Assembly (NCBI GenBank): GCA_902561795.1
Contig: CACERG010000010.1
Coordinates: 1 to 62,897 of the forward strand
DNA length: 62,897 bases
Source of the DNA: an uncultured Bacteroidota bacterium
Lineage (GTDB): Bacteria > Bacteroidota > Bacteroidia > Flavobacteriales > Flavobacteriaceae
Reading direction: 5' to 3'
In this document: piece after piece, positions 29,328-39,684 of the stretch
Position numbering within the stretch: the first letter of the stretch is position 1
Layout of the letters: each line of letters starts with the position of its first letter
Made by a program: the position numbers and the translations under genes
Notes under the pieces: model-generated
Databases searched by the model: none
What the model was told of the DNA's origin: nothing
Seen by the model: the letters and a program-made list of their open reading frames with translations, nothing else

Positions 29328-30152
29328 CTATTTTTTCCTTCTTTCAATTATAAACTTATTTGTTGACTTGGATTTTGCTCTAGTTCGAAAACCTTTTGCA
29401 GGAATTCCTTTACGGGATCTGGGATGTCCTCCTGAAGCTCTCCCTTCACCACCTCCCATTGGGTGGTCAACAGGATTCATAGCAACTGGACGAGTTCTTG
29501 GTCTTCTACCAAGCCATCTATTTCTCCCCGCTTTACCTGAAACTAAAAGTTGATGATCAGAATTTGACACTGAGCCTATTACAGCCATACATGTAACTAA
29601 TATCAAACGAGTTTCGCCAGAGGGTAATTTAATAGTTGCAAATTTACCATCTCTAGCCATTAGTTGAGCGAATGCTCCGGCACTTCGTGCAATTGAGGCT
29701 CCCTTGCCTGGACTTAGTTCAATATTTGAAATTATTGTTCCCAATGGAATGTCTGATATAAACAAAGCATTACCAATTTCAGGAGTTGCATTTTTACCAG
29801 ATACTACAGGTTGTCCAATTTTCAAACCGCTTGGTGCGATAATATATCTTTTTTCACCGTCTTCAAATTCGGTCAGTGCAATAAATGCTGATCGATTAGG
29901 GTCATACTCAATAGATTTTACTTCAGCTGGAATATTAAACTTGTTGCGTTTAAAATCAATTATACGATATCTTTTTTTGTGACCCCCACCAATGTAACGC
30001 GAGGTCATTTTCCCTTTATTATTTCGCCCACCAGTGCTTTTCCTAGGCTCTAATAAACTTTTTTCAGGTTTATCAGTTGTTATAGCATCAAAGCCGTTAA
30101 CAACTCGAAAACGCTGGGCAGGTGTGATGGGTTTTAATTTTCTAACTGGCAT
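29328..30152 (-). CDS. rplB: 50S ribosomal protein L2
   Basis: 274 residues, near-invariant protein needed for peptidyl transferase and subunit joining. Signatures include [20 protein letters not shown], the His-bearing [20 protein letters not shown], and the basic tail. It is nine bases after rplW. Confidence 0.99.
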   Translation of the reverse strand: MPVRKLKPITPAQRFRVVNGFDAITTDKPEKSLLEPRKSTGGRNNKGKMTSRYIGGGHKKRYRIIDFKRNKFNIPAEVKSIEYDPNRSAFIALTEFEDGEKRYIIAPSGLKIGQPVVSGKNATPEIGNALFISDIPLGTIISNIELSPGKGASIARSAGAFAQLMARDGKFATIKLPSGETRLILVTCMAVIGSVSNSDHQLLVSGKAGRNRWLGRRPRTRPVAMNPVDHPMGGGEGRASGGHPRSRKGIPAKGFRTRAKSKSTNKFIIERRKK

Positions 30153-30161
30153 TTTAATCTT

Positions 30162-30452
30162 TTATAAATTATCGTAAAAATCAATTTTATCACCCTCAGA
30201 AAGCTTCACGATTGCTTTCTTTATAGAATTGGATTTGCCATTTTGTATCCCATTTTTAGTGTAGCGTTTCTTTCTCACCGAACCATAGTTTATAGTAGAA
30301 ACATTGTCAACTTTGACGTCATATATTTCTTCAACAGCTTTTTTGATTTGAATTTTATTTGACCTTTTATCAACCAAAAAAGTATACTGGTTTAGCCTCT
30401 CACTAATTTTTGAAGCTTTTTCAGTAATTATAGGTTTAAATAAAATATTCAT
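30162..30452 (-). CDS. rplW: 50S ribosomal protein L23
   Basis: 96 residues, with ILFKPIITEKASKISERLNQ and the FLVDKRSNKIQIKKAVEEIY core. L23 is the docking site at the tunnel exit for SRP and trigger factor. Two bases separate it from rplD. Confidence 0.97.
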   Translation of the reverse strand: MNILFKPIITEKASKISERLNQYTFLVDKRSNKIQIKKAVEEIYDVKVDNVSTINYGSVRKKRYTKNGIQNGKSNSIKKAIVKLSEGDKIDFYDNL

Positions 30453-30454
30453 AA

Positions 30455-31084
30455 CTAACGGTTAAGAAGTGATTCAATTTTTGGAACTGCTCCCTCACTA
30501 ATAATTAGATTGTTAGCATTTGAAATTCCATAAGTATTTAACTCAGAGTTAATTACAACATTTGAATTTTTTAAATTGCGCGACGACAAATATACATTTT
30601 TATTCAATTCCTCCAAGACTAAAAGATTTTTTTTACCAGCTAGGCCAAGGGCTGAGAGCATTTTTATAAATTCTTTTGTACTGGGTTTTTCCATTTGAAA
30701 GTCTTCAACTATAAAAATTGATTTTTCTTTAGCCTTAATGCTTAATGCGGATTTACGAGCTAATCGCTTAACCTTTTTATTTACTTTCTGAGAATAGTCT
30801 CTTGGGGTAGGACCAAAGATTCTTCCTCCTCCTCTGAAAAGTGGGTTTTTGATGCTACCGGCTCTTGCTGTTCCTGTTCCTTTCTGCTTTTTTATTTTTC
30901 TTGTGCTGCCTTTAATATCTGCACGTTGTTTTGTCTTATGTGTGCCCTGCCTTTTATTTGCCAAATAAGACTTTACGTCTAAATAAATTGCATGATTATT
31001 TGGTTCTACTCCAAAAACAGAAATATCTAGCTTAATTTTTTTGCTAGTTTTTTTACCATTTATTTTGTGTACGAATAATTCCAT
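30455..31084 (-). CDS. rplD: 50S ribosomal protein L4
   Basis: 209 residues: the extended tunnel loop (STRKIKKQKGTGTARAGS) and GGGRIFGPTPRDYSQKVNKK are diagnostic. Its ATG overlaps the TAA of rplC by one base (TAATG), a coupling arrangement. Confidence 0.98.
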   Translation of the reverse strand: MELFVHKINGKKTSKKIKLDISVFGVEPNNHAIYLDVKSYLANKRQGTHKTKQRADIKGSTRKIKKQKGTGTARAGSIKNPLFRGGGRIFGPTPRDYSQKVNKKVKRLARKSALSIKAKEKSIFIVEDFQMEKPSTKEFIKMLSALGLAGKKNLLVLEELNKNVYLSSRNLKNSNVVINSELNTYGISNANNLIISEGAVPKIESLLNR

Positions 31085-31701
31085 TATTTCTGAATAGTTA
31101 CGTATGCATTTTTTGGACCTGGAACGGATCCTCTGAGAATTAGTAAGTTTTTTTCTGGGAGAACTTTAATTACTCTCAAATTTAGAATTTTAACTTTTTG
31201 GTTTCCCATCTGTCCAGCCATTCTCATACCTTTAAATACACGCGCAGGATAAGAAGCGGCTCCAATAGAACCAGGAGCTCTTAACCGGTTGTGTTGGCCA
31301 TGAGTTGCTTGACCTACACCACCAAAGCCGTGCCTTTTTACAACACCTTGAAAACCTTTTCCTTTAGAAATTGCTGATACATCAACAAATTCTCCTTCTG
31401 TAAAATTCTCAACACTGATTTTGTCTCCAAGATTTATATCCCCGTCAAAATTTTTGAACTCTACTAATTTTCTTTTGACGTTTAAACTCGCTTTTTTAAA
31501 GTGACCTGACTCAGAATTAGTTACTTTTTTTTCATTTTTGTCATCATAGGCAAGTTGAATAGCTTGGTATCCGTCTGTTTCGTTAGTTTTTATTTGAGAA
31601 ACAAAGCAAGGCCCAGCCTCTAATACAGTACAGGCAACATTTTTACCTAAATTGTCATAAAGACTTGTCATACCTATTTTTTTTCCAATTAAACCAGACA
31701 T
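31084..31701 (-). CDS. rplC: 50S ribosomal protein L3
   Basis: 205 residues beginning [20 protein letters not shown] with the signature [20 protein letters not shown], the loop that reaches the peptidyl-transferase centre. It starts ten bases after rpsJ and shares one base with rplD. Confidence 0.98.
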   Translation of the reverse strand: MSGLIGKKIGMTSLYDNLGKNVACTVLEAGPCFVSQIKTNETDGYQAIQLAYDDKNEKKVTNSESGHFKKASLNVKRKLVEFKNFDGDINLGDKISVENFTEGEFVDVSAISKGKGFQGVVKRHGFGGVGQATHGQHNRLRAPGSIGAASYPARVFKGMRMAGQMGNQKVKILNLRVIKVLPEKNLLILRGSVPGPKNAYVTIQK

Positions 31702-31711
31702 AGTAAATTAT

Positions 31712-32017
31712 TTAAACTTTTATTTCAACCTCTACACCACTTGGCAGCTCAAGCTTCATTAGTGCGTCTATAGTTTTAGAAGAGGAGCTATAAATGTCAA
31801 GTAGCCGCTTATATGATGATAATTTAAATTGTTCACGTGATTTTTTATTTACGTGAGGAGATCTTAGTACAGTAAAGATTTTTTTATGTGTTGGTAAGGG
31901 TATAGGACCAGTTACAACTGCACCTGTATTTTTTACTGTCTTTACAATTTTGTCAGCTGACTTATCAACTAAATTGAAGTCGTAGGATTTTAATTTGATT
32001 CTAATTTTTTGACTCAT
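31712..32017 (-). CDS. rpsJ: 30S ribosomal protein S10
   Basis: 101 residues with [20 protein letters not shown] and the signature [20 protein letters not shown]. It belongs to the 30S head and to NusA/NusB antitermination complexes. It is four bases after fusA; no tuf gene stands between them. Confidence 0.98.
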   Translation of the reverse strand: MSQKIRIKLKSYDFNLVDKSADKIVKTVKNTGAVVTGPIPLPTHKKIFTVLRSPHVNKKSREQFKLSSYKRLLDIYSSSSKTIDALMKLELPSGVEVEIKV

Positions 32018-32021
32018 TTTT

Positions 32022-34154
32022 TTATATTTTATCTGAAATTCCGTTTACCTCCGAAATTACAGTATCAGAGATGCTAGATGGAGTTTCAGAATAATGTGCG
32101 AATTCCATTGTTGAAGTTGCTCTTCCTGACGATAAAGTCCTTAAAGAGGTAACATATCCAAACATTTCAGATAAGGGTACTTCAGCTTTAACAACCTTAG
32201 CTCCTGCACGATCATCCATAGAATTAACTTGACCTCTGCGACGATTTAAATCTCCTACGATATCTCCCATGTTTTCCTCTGGTGTCAGGACCTCTAATTT
32301 CATTATTGGCTCCATTATAACTGGACTTGCGCCATGTGCAGCCTCTTTAAATCCAAGTTTAGCTGCTAATTCAAAAGATAGAGAATCAGAATCTACAGGA
32401 TGAAAAGAACCGTCTTGCAAAGTAATTTTCATTGAATCTAATTCAAATCCTGCAAGTGGTCCATTATTCATAGCTTCCTTAAAGCCTTTTTCAACAGAAG
32501 GTATATACTCTTTAGGAATGTTACCACCCTTAATTAAGTTTACAAACTCTAGTCCAGATTTACCATTTTCACCAGGCTCCATCGTAAAAACAATATCAGC
32601 GAATTTACCTCTACCTCCTGTTTGCTTTTTATATACCTCTCTGTGATCTGATTTTGACGTAAGTGCCTCTTTATACTCTACTTGTGGTTTTCCTTGATTA
32701 ACTTCTACTTTGAATTCCCGTTTCAGTCGATCAACAATTATATCAAGGTGTAATTCTCCCATCCCAGAGATAATAGTTTGCCCTGAAGATTCGTCAGTTT
32801 TAACTTGGAAGGTAGGATCTTCTTCAGCTAATTTACCTAATGCCATACCAAGTTTATCTACATCTGCTTTTGTCTTGGGCTCAACAGCTATTCCGATAAC
32901 AGGATCTGGAAAATCCATGCTTTCAAGTATTATTGGTGATTTCTCAGCCGATAAAGTGTCACCTGTTTTAATGTCTTTAAATCCGACTGCCGCCCCAATA
33001 TCTCCTGCTTCGATAAAATCAATAGCATTTTGTTTATTTGAGTGCATTTGATAAATTCTTGATATTCTCTCTTTATTGCCAGTTCTATTATTTAATACAT
33101 ATGATCCTGCATCAAGGTGACCTGAATAAGCTCTGAAAAAGGCTAACCTGCCAACAAAAGGATCTGTAGCAATTTTAAAAGCTAATGCAGAAAATGGCTC
33201 ATTAACCATAGGCTTACGAGAAATTTCTTCATCGCTGTTTGGATTTGTACCTATTATTGCTTCTTTATCCTCAGGGGAAGGTAGGTAACGACAAACAGCA
33301 TCCAAAAGAAACTGTACACCCTTGTTTTTGAAAGATGATCCACATATCATAGGAATTATACTCATATCTTGAGTTGCTGCTCTTAATGCACCATGGATTT
33401 CATCCGCGCTAATACTACTTGGGTCGTCGAAAAACTTTTCTAATAAGTTTTCATCATATTCCGCCACTGCTTCTATTAATTCTGCACGATACTTTTCAAC
33501 CTCGTCTACCATATCATCTGGTATTGGTATCTCATCAAATGTAGATCCAAATCTTTCCTCGTGCCATACTATAGCTTTGTTAGTAACCAAGTCTACAATT
33601 CCCTTAAAATCTTCCTCCTCGCCAATATTTAAAACAATAGGAACTGCATTAGATTTTAACATTTCACGCACTTGCGTGCAAACATTTAAAAAATTTGCAC
33701 CTTGACGATCCATTTTATTAACGAACCCAATTCTAGGTACACGGTAGTTATCAGCTAATCTCCAATTTGTTTCTGATTGTGGTTCAACTCCATCTACAGC
33801 TGAGAATAAGAAAACAAGTCCATCTAAAACTCTTAACGATCTATTTACTTCAACCGTGAAGTCTACGTGTCCTGGGGTATCAATTATATTAAAATGGTAA
33901 GGCTTGGAATCTGACGTTAGTTTGCCTTGTTCCTGTGGAAAATTCCAAATACATGTAGTGGCAGCAGATGTTATTGTAATGCCACGTTCTTGTTCCTGTT
34001 CCATCCAATCCATGGTTGCAGCGCCATCATGGACTTCGCCTATCTTATGACTAACACCGGTGTAAAAAAGAATTCTTTCGGTAGTAGTTGTTTTACCGGC
34101 ATCAATGTGGGCTGCAATTCCAATGTTTCTAGTGTATTTTAAATCTCGAGACAT
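32022..34154 (-). CDS. fusA: Elongation factor G
   Basis: 710 residues, a translational GTPase driving translocation. G motifs: [13 protein letters not shown] (P-loop), [11 protein letters not shown] (switch I), DTPGHVDFT (switch II) and NKMD. Domains II to V follow with the C-terminal [20 protein letters not shown]. It lies 13 bases after rpsG in the str operon. Only this one EF-G gene is in the window. Confidence 0.99.
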   Translation of the reverse strand: MSRDLKYTRNIGIAAHIDAGKTTTTERILFYTGVSHKIGEVHDGAATMDWMEQEQERGITITSAATTCIWNFPQEQGKLTSDSKPYHFNIIDTPGHVDFTVEVNRSLRVLDGLVFLFSAVDGVEPQSETNWRLADNYRVPRIGFVNKMDRQGANFLNVCTQVREMLKSNAVPIVLNIGEEEDFKGIVDLVTNKAIVWHEERFGSTFDEIPIPDDMVDEVEKYRAELIEAVAEYDENLLEKFFDDPSSISADEIHGALRAATQDMSIIPMICGSSFKNKGVQFLLDAVCRYLPSPEDKEAIIGTNPNSDEEISRKPMVNEPFSALAFKIATDPFVGRLAFFRAYSGHLDAGSYVLNNRTGNKERISRIYQMHSNKQNAIDFIEAGDIGAAVGFKDIKTGDTLSAEKSPIILESMDFPDPVIGIAVEPKTKADVDKLGMALGKLAEEDPTFQVKTDESSGQTIISGMGELHLDIIVDRLKREFKVEVNQGKPQVEYKEALTSKSDHREVYKKQTGGRGKFADIVFTMEPGENGKSGLEFVNLIKGGNIPKEYIPSVEKGFKEAMNNGPLAGFELDSMKITLQDGSFHPVDSDSLSFELAAKLGFKEAAHGASPVIMEPIMKLEVLTPEENMGDIVGDLNRRRGQVNSMDDRAGAKVVKAEVPLSEMFGYVTSLRTLSSGRATSTMEFAHYSETPSSISDTVISEVNGISDKI

Positions 34155-34167
34155 AGTGATAAGTATT

Positions 34168-34644
34168 TTAAAATCTAAAGTGAGAAAAAGCTTTATTTGC
34201 TTCAGCCATTTTATGAGTATCTTGCCTTTTTTTGACAGCTGAACCCTCTTCTTTAGATGCGGCTAAGATTTCGCTTGCTAGTCTAAGAGCCATAGTTTTT
34301 TCATTGCGCTTTCTTGAAAAGCTTATCAACCATTTCATCGCCAAAGAAACTTTTCGATCCGGTCTTATTTGCATTGGTATCTGAAATGTTGCTCCTCCCA
34401 CTCTTCTGCTTCTTACTTCAACATGTGGCATAACGTTTGAAAGGGCCTCTTTCCAAACCTCTAAAGCCGATTTCTCGTCATCCTGCTTTCTTTGATCAAC
34501 TATTTCAATTGCATCATAGAAAATTGTAAAAGCAACTGATTTTTTTCCATTCCACATCATGTTGTTAACAAATCTTGTCACAAGTTGATCTTTAAATCTA
34601 GGATCTGGTTCTAATGGTCTTTTTTTGGCTTGCTTTTTTCTCAC
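34168..34644 (-). CDS. rpsG: 30S ribosomal protein S7
   Basis: 158 residues with [20 protein letters not shown], the signature [18 protein letters not shown] and the [16 protein letters not shown] beta hairpin. The start is GTG (34642-34644), which is unusual for a ribosomal protein but matches the usual family N-terminus, and there is no nearer ATG. S7 nucleates the 30S head. Confidence 0.98.
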   Translation of the reverse strand: MRKKQAKKRPLEPDPRFKDQLVTRFVNNMMWNGKKSVAFTIFYDAIEIVDQRKQDDEKSALEVWKEALSNVMPHVEVRSRRVGGATFQIPMQIRPDRKVSLAMKWLISFSRKRNEKTMALRLASEILAASKEEGSAVKKRQDTHKMAEANKAFSHFRF

Positions 34645-34658
34645 TCTAGGAAAATTTT

Positions 34659-35036
34659 TTACTTGCTTTTGGGTTTTTTTGCACCATATTTAGAACGTCT
34701 TTGAAGACGTCCTTCTACACCAGCTGTGTCCAATGCACCGCGTACAATATGATAACGAACACCGGGCAGATCTTTTACCCTCCCACCTCTTACTAGTACT
34801 ATTGAATGTTCTTGTAGATTATGCCCTTCACCGGGAATGTATGCATTGACTTCCTTACCATTTGTTAGTCTAACACGCGCAACTTTTCGCATTGCAGAAT
34901 TTGGTTTTTTTGGAGTTGTGGTATAAACTCTAGTACAAACACCGCGCTTTTGCGGGCACGAGTCAAGAGCAGCAGACTTGCTTTTCTTAGAAATGCTTAC
35001 CCTTCCTTTTCTAACTAATTGTGCTATAGTTGGCAT
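34659..35036 (-). CDS. rpsL: 30S ribosomal protein S12
   Basis: 125 residues with the invariant decoding-site stretches [20 protein letters not shown] and [20 protein letters not shown]. The usual streptomycin-linked lysines (in TPKKPNS and the K-R region) look wild type. First gene of the whole minus-strand supercluster, preceded by a strong promoter match. Confidence 0.99.
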   Translation of the reverse strand: MPTIAQLVRKGRVSISKKSKSAALDSCPQKRGVCTRVYTTTPKKPNSAMRKVARVRLTNGKEVNAYIPGEGHNLQEHSIVLVRGGRVKDLPGVRYHIVRGALDTAGVEGRLQRRSKYGAKKPKSK

Positions 35037-35052
35037 AAATTTGTTTAATAAA

Positions 35053-35067
35053 GCCGTTTTTAACGGC
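35053..35067 (-). other. Hairpin at the predicted 5' end of the rpsL operon transcript
   Basis: A 6-bp stem, GCCGTT / AACGGC, with a 3-base loop lies between the -7 box (35071-35078) and the rpsL ATG (35036). If transcription starts about five bases after the -7 box, as is normal in Bacteroidota, the stem-loop would form the very 5' end of the mRNA. It is not followed by an adjacent long T run, so it is not a convincing terminator. Confidence 0.55.
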
Positions 35068-35070
35068 GTG

Positions 35071-35101
35071 CAAATGTATAGTTTTTTTTTGGTGTTTCAA
35101 A
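35071..35101 (-). promoter_or_regulatory. Promoter of the rpsL ribosomal supercluster
   Basis: On the minus strand the sequence reads TTTG (35101-35098), 19 bases, then TACATTTG (35078-35071). This is a complete match to the Bacteroidota vegetative promoter TTTG-N19-TAnnTTTG, recognised by the RpoD-type sigma whose gene is also in this window. It lies 34 bases before the rpsL ATG. Confidence 0.85.
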
Positions 35102-35325
35102 CCCTATTATTGTAAAATTTAACCTTTTGACAAAAATTGTCTGTAATGGATTTATTGTGAACTTTAAACTACAGGATATTCAACATACAATACCACTAAA
35201 ATTATCATAAAAATCAACTTTACCAATAGATCCAAAATTTTGTTTTTAAATCAAATTTTGATGTTCCGTACATTAGTAAGATTTTTCAATTTTAAATTAG
35301 TACTCATGCATAGATCTAAATTATT

Positions 35326-36042
35326 GTGAAATATTTTTTCTATTCTTTTTTTATTTTAAACACGTGTGTATCATTTGCACAAAATATTGGATCAAATGGT
35401 ATAAAATCTGATTCTAGGATTAATGATTTATTTGAACTAATAAAAAACAAAGTCAGCAAGAATTCCTATTCTAATGCAGAAATAAAAGGGAGTGAGTATT
35501 TTGATGAAAAATTTAAACCTGCTGACGTTAAGTATATTGATAAAGACTTAAATCAAAATATTTTTTTGAGATATAACGCATACAGTGATGAACTAGAATT
35601 TACAAATAATCCAAAAACTCAAAGCTCAGACAAAATATTGATGAAAAATATAAATATCTCATGTCAAATTGAAGGGGAGAAATATATCTATACTGATTAT
35701 ATCGATGAAAATGATTCTAGAAAAAAAGGATATTTGATCGAATTATTTTCAGGAAAGAAATATGTACTTTATGAAAAAAAACTGAAAATTTTTATGGAAG
35801 GATCCAATGCAAAAACATCCTTAGAGAGGTCCTTTCCCCCACGTTTTGTTGAAAAACATAAATATTTTATTTCAAAAAACAACGCTATTAAAAAGGAAGT
35901 AAAACTCAACAAGAAAAATATAATTGATTTTTTAGGTATTGAAGAGGGGCTAATTAAAAAAATTATCAAGGAAAGAAAATTAAAATTCAAACAGCCTTTG
36001 GACTTAAAATTAATTTTGATAGAGGTCGAAAAGATTTTATGA
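35326..36042 (+). CDS. Secreted protein of unknown function
   Basis: 238 residues. The start is GTG at 35326, the first start after an in-frame stop at 35317-35319; it gives a good signal peptide (KYFFYSFFILNTCVSFAQ). The mature part is rich in Lys, Asp, Glu and Tyr, with short alternating beta-like stretches (VLYEKKLKIFMEG), and ends in a Lys-rich helical region. I recognise no domain. The overall composition resembles small secreted flavobacterial proteins of unknown role. It stands alone between the ribosomal supercluster and the SusCD locus, with gaps of 289 and 347 bases. Confidence 0.75.
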   Translation: MKYFFYSFFILNTCVSFAQNIGSNGIKSDSRINDLFELIKNKVSKNSYSNAEIKGSEYFDEKFKPADVKYIDKDLNQNIFLRYNAYSDELEFTNNPKTQSSDKILMKNINISCQIEGEKYIYTDYIDENDSRKKGYLIELFSGKKYVLYEKKLKIFMEGSNAKTSLERSFPPRFVEKHKYFISKNNAIKKEVKLNKKNIIDFLGIEEGLIKKIIKERKLKFKQPLDLKLILIEVEKIL

Positions 36043-36389
36043 TGATTAGGGCTCTTTATCTCTAAAACACATTTTTTAATAATTTCATAAAATTCAGAAG
36101 TAATAATTATTAAAAATTTTATTTATAAACAAGTTTTTTAAAAACTCGGCAAAAAAGTTTTTTTTTTGTTTTTCAGGAACGAAATTCTTTAGATCAGAAT
36201 TTATGTTTGCTGTGGAAAAAGTGAATTAATAATTTCAAAACAACCGATATTATTTAAACCCAGTAGCGTAAATATATTGAAGTGAGCACATTGTTTAACA
36301 ATTTTCGTTTTTTTTTAAACTTTTTTCACAAATTTTTAACATATGTGTATTTTATTCCTTATTTTGCGCCACTAAAAACTAATTTTAAT
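36043..36389 (+). other. Intergenic region before the first SusC gene
   Basis: 347 bases, very A/T-rich, no RNA gene seen and no convincing ORF. It contains a weak hairpin (36140-36146 AAAAACT with 36156-36162 AGTTTTT) followed by a T run to 36167, perhaps the transcript end of the preceding gene. A TATTTTG near 36360-36366 is one base short of a -7 box. A GTG at 36282 opens the SusC frame but would bury its signal peptide. Confidence 0.5.
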
Positions 36390-39300
36390 ATGAAACAAAT
36401 CTATTTATTTGCGGCTTTTTTGTTGAGCATTCAAGTAGCTCTCGCACAAATTACCGTAACAGGAAATGTTACTGATGACCAAGGCGTACCTCTACCTGGA
36501 GCGACTGTCGTGGAAGTTGGGACTAATAATGGTACAACAACTGATTTTGATGGAAATTATTCTATCTCAGTTAGTGATGATGCATCATTAGCCGTTAGTT
36601 TTGTTGGTTATCAGACAATAACTCTAGCAGTTAATGGTCAAGACCAATTAAACTTTTCACTAGAACAAGCTAATGAGCTGGATGAGGTAGTTGTAACATC
36701 GCTGGGTATTAAAAGGGAAGCAAAAGCCCTAGGATATTCAATCCAAACAGTAGGAAGCGATGACATAGTTAACTCTGGTTCTAACAATGCTCTTGATGCA
36801 CTTGTAGGTAAAGCAGCCGGGGTCCAAATTACAAGATCTGCGGGTTCTGCTGGTGGTGGTTCTAGGATTCTGATTCGAGGGGTTACTTCGATGATTGGTA
36901 ACAACCAACCGCTTATTGTAATTGACGGTATAATTACAAACAACGAAACATTAAACTCTGGATCGAGTACAGCAGGTACTGCTACTTCAAACCGTTTAAT
37001 GGACTTAAACAACGATGATATAGAAAGTATCAATATTCTTAAAGGTTCTGCAGCAACTGCACTTTATGGTACTGCAGGTGCGCCTGGTGTTATTGTTATA
37101 ACTACCAAAAAAGGTGAGGAAGGTGAAATGAGAGTTTCCTACACTCACTCAACAGGTGTTGATTGGTTATCTACAACTTTTAATCTACAAGATGAGTTTG
37201 CTCAGGGTAGAAATAGGAGTAGAAGTGATAGAACTCCGTATTGGAGATCTCCCGGTACAGGTGAATCAAGTTCTTATGGTCCAAGATTTACAGACTTAGA
37301 ATACTCAACTGACCCTAACCACCCAGAAGCACCCTCAGCTAGTGACTTCGATGGTGATGGTAACTATATTTGGGACAAAAATGGTTTCTTAGTAACTAGA
37401 GGAACTGGAAACGGTACACCTGCAAATAATTATCAGGATAATTACCGTGGATTCTTTAGAGAAGCTATACAATCACTAAACAACTTAAGTATTCAAGGTG
37501 GTACAGAAAAAGCTACATATGCCTTTTCAACTTCATTCTTAACAAATGAGGGTATAGTGCCTAATGAAGAATATGGGAGAAAAACTTTTAGATTAGCTGG
37601 AACTCTTCAGGCTAGTGACAAATTAAAATTAGCTACTACTTTTAACTTTGTTAGGTCTGACTATTCAAGAATTCAGCAAGGTTCAAACACATCTGGATTA
37701 TTATTAGGTTTATATAGAACTCCTATAACGTTTGATAATGCAAATGGTTTTAGTCCCGAGAATGCTGTCGATGAACCGTCATCTTACATATTTGCCAACG
37801 GTAGACAAAGAAACTATCGTGGTGGTGGTGGTTACGATAATCCATATTGGTTAATAAATAACGCTCTTAGAGATGAGACTGTAAACCGTGTTTATGGTAG
37901 TTTTACTGCTGATTGGACTCATAGTAAGTGGTTAAATGCCTCGCTAATTATTGGGGCTGACTTTACCAGTGATAGTCGTAAGCAAAACTTTGAGTTGGGT
38001 TCTAGAACAAGATCAACTGGTTATGTATCCCTAACTCAATACAATTCATTTTTAACTGATGCGATCTTAAATATTAGTGGTGGTGATGCCATTACTGACA
38101 AGTTAAATTTAAACTACCTTGTTAGTGCTAACGCATTTGACAGAACACGTTCTGCTCTTAACTCAAATGGTTCTAACTTTGCTTTCCAAGGATTTGTTAA
38201 TCTTGCAAATGCATCAAACATCGCGGGTAGCGAATCTTTTTTAAGAACTACTCAAATGGGTTTTGTTGGACAAATAGAAATGGATTGGGATAGTACATTC
38301 TATCTAACACTTGCTGCAAGACAGGATTATGATTCAAGACTTGGTGTACCAGGAAGAGAGTTTAACGCTGGTGACTTCTCATTTGTATATCCTGCGGCAT
38401 CTTTATCAATTCTTCTTAGCGAATTATTACCACAAAGTGATGCATTAAGTTTTGCTAAAATTAGAGCATCATGGGCACAAGTGGGTGGTCCACCTCCTTT
38501 TGCTTACTTAACTACTTCTGGTTATTCTATTACAAGTGTTGGAGACGGATGGGGTGATTCACTTTCTTGGCCAATTCAAGGTGTTACCGGTTTTGAAATC
38601 GATAGTATTCTTGGAAACAGTGAGCTTACTTCTGAGCTTACAGAGGAAATAGAATTTGGAATCGACTTTAGATTTTTCAATAATAGAATAGGGTTAGACG
38701 TTGCTTACTACGAAAGAAAAATGAGTGATGCTATATTAAACGCATCATTACCTCCATCTACTGGTTATAACAATGTATGGTTAAACTCAGGTAGAATGAC
38801 AGGTAGAGGTGTTGAAGCTACGTTAAACTTAGGTATAGTTGAATCTGAAAATTTCAGTTGGAATTCTCAAATCAACTTTACTAGTAATGAAAACATAGTA
38901 GAAGAGTTAGCGCCTGGTCTTGACAAATTATTCTTAGCTGGATTCTCAAGTGCTGGTTCATATCTTATAGCTGGTAACCAATACGGTGCAGTTGTAGGTG
39001 GAACATATTTGAGAACTGGTTCTGGTGGACCAAATGATGATGGACTTAACATTCCTGAAGGTGATGTTGTAATTAATGCTGATGCATCTTCAAATGAATA
39101 TGGTTTCCAAGCAGTTGATCCAGTTCAAAGAGCGATTGGTAATCCAAACCCTGATTTTATTTTAGGTTGGAATAACCAAGTCAAATTAGGTCCTGTAAAT
39201 GTTGGGTTCTTACTTGACTGGAGAGAAGGAGGAGACATGCTAAATGGTGTTGCTTGGGCTCTTTCATTCTTTGGTAGGTCGCAATTAACTGCAGATACAA

Positions 39301-39680
39301 GAACTGAAGCACCAACTCCGATACCTGGTGTATTGCCTGACGGCTCTCCAAATAACATACCTGTTGTTAGAGACCAGTACTACTACCAGTCTTCAGTTGG
39401 AGGTTTTGGTTCAGTATGGGAGCAATTCGTTCAAGACGGTGGATGGATAAGATTACGTGAAGTTAGTTTAGGTTATGACATTCCTTTATCAAGTATTGGA
39501 ATTGATTTTATCGATAGCGCAAATCTTAGTGTTGTAGGGAGAAACCTATGGTATTCTACTGACTATAATGGTGTAGATCCAGAAACATCGCTTACTGGTG
39601 TTGGTAATGGGCAAGGTGTTGATTACTTCAACATGCCAGCTACTAGATCAGTTTTGGCCAAACTAAAATTAAATTTATAA
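36390..39680 (+). CDS. SusC/RagA-family TonB-dependent outer-membrane receptor (first pair)
   Basis: 1096 residues from ATG 36390, starting with the signal peptide KQIYLFAAFLLSIQVALAQ. Next comes a CarboxypepD-regulatory-like domain (DDQGVPLPGATVVEVGTNNG, DFDGNYSI), the LDEVVVTSLGIKRE link, a plug domain (VGKAAGVQITRSAG, RILIRGVTSM, ILKGSAATALYGTAGAPGVI) and a 22-strand barrel ending VLAKLKLNL. SusC proteins pull oligomers bound by SusD across the outer membrane using TonB energy. The SusD partner begins four bases downstream. It is clearly related to the second SusC in this locus. The substrate cannot be told. Confidence 0.96.
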   Translation: MKQIYLFAAFLLSIQVALAQITVTGNVTDDQGVPLPGATVVEVGTNNGTTTDFDGNYSISVSDDASLAVSFVGYQTITLAVNGQDQLNFSLEQANELDEVVVTSLGIKREAKALGYSIQTVGSDDIVNSGSNNALDALVGKAAGVQITRSAGSAGGGSRILIRGVTSMIGNNQPLIVIDGIITNNETLNSGSSTAGTATSNRLMDLNNDDIESINILKGSAATALYGTAGAPGVIVITTKKGEEGEMRVSYTHSTGVDWLSTTFNLQDEFAQGRNRSRSDRTPYWRSPGTGESSSYGPRFTDLEYSTDPNHPEAPSASDFDGDGNYIWDKNGFLVTRGTGNGTPANNYQDNYRGFFREAIQSLNNLSIQGGTEKATYAFSTSFLTNEGIVPNEEYGRKTFRLAGTLQASDKLKLATTFNFVRSDYSRIQQGSNTSGLLLGLYRTPITFDNANGFSPENAVDEPSSYIFANGRQRNYRGGGGYDNPYWLINNALRDETVNRVYGSFTADWTHSKWLNASLIIGADFTSDSRKQNFELGSRTRSTGYVSLTQYNSFLTDAILNISGGDAITDKLNLNYLVSANAFDRTRSALNSNGSNFAFQGFVNLANASNIAGSESFLRTTQMGFVGQIEMDWDSTFYLTLAARQDYDSRLGVPGREFNAGDFSFVYPAASLSILLSELLPQSDALSFAKIRASWAQVGGPPPFAYLTTSGYSITSVGDGWGDSLSWPIQGVTGFEIDSILGNSELTSELTEEIEFGIDFRFFNNRIGLDVAYYERKMSDAILNASLPPSTGYNNVWLNSGRMTGRGVEATLNLGIVESENFSWNSQINFTSNENIVEELAPGLDKLFLAGFSSAGSYLIAGNQYGAVVGGTYLRTGSGGPNDDGLNIPEGDVVINADASSNEYGFQAVDPVQRAIGNPNPDFILGWNNQVKLGPVNVGFLLDWREGGDMLNGVAWALSFFGRSQLTADTRTEAPTPIPGVLPDGSPNNIPVVRDQYYYQSSVGGFGSVWEQFVQDGGWIRLREVSLGYDIPLSSIGIDFIDSANLSVVGRNLWYSTDYNGVDPETSLTGVGNGQGVDYFNMPATRSVLAKLKLNL

Positions 39681-39684
39681 AATC

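Noticed and set aside
35037-35325. Small RNA or riboswitch upstream of rpsL or the 35326 gene
   Set aside because: Apart from the promoter and a 6-bp hairpin I see no conserved RNA fold; a 10-bp CAAAATTTTG palindrome is likely chance in A/T-rich DNA.
36157-36173. Poly-T tract as a phase-variation site
   Set aside because: It lies over 200 bases before the SusC start and outside any coding frame; long T runs are common in this A/T-rich genome.
36282-36389. GTG start for the first SusC
   Set aside because: It would put 36 extra residues before a textbook signal peptide starting at 36390.
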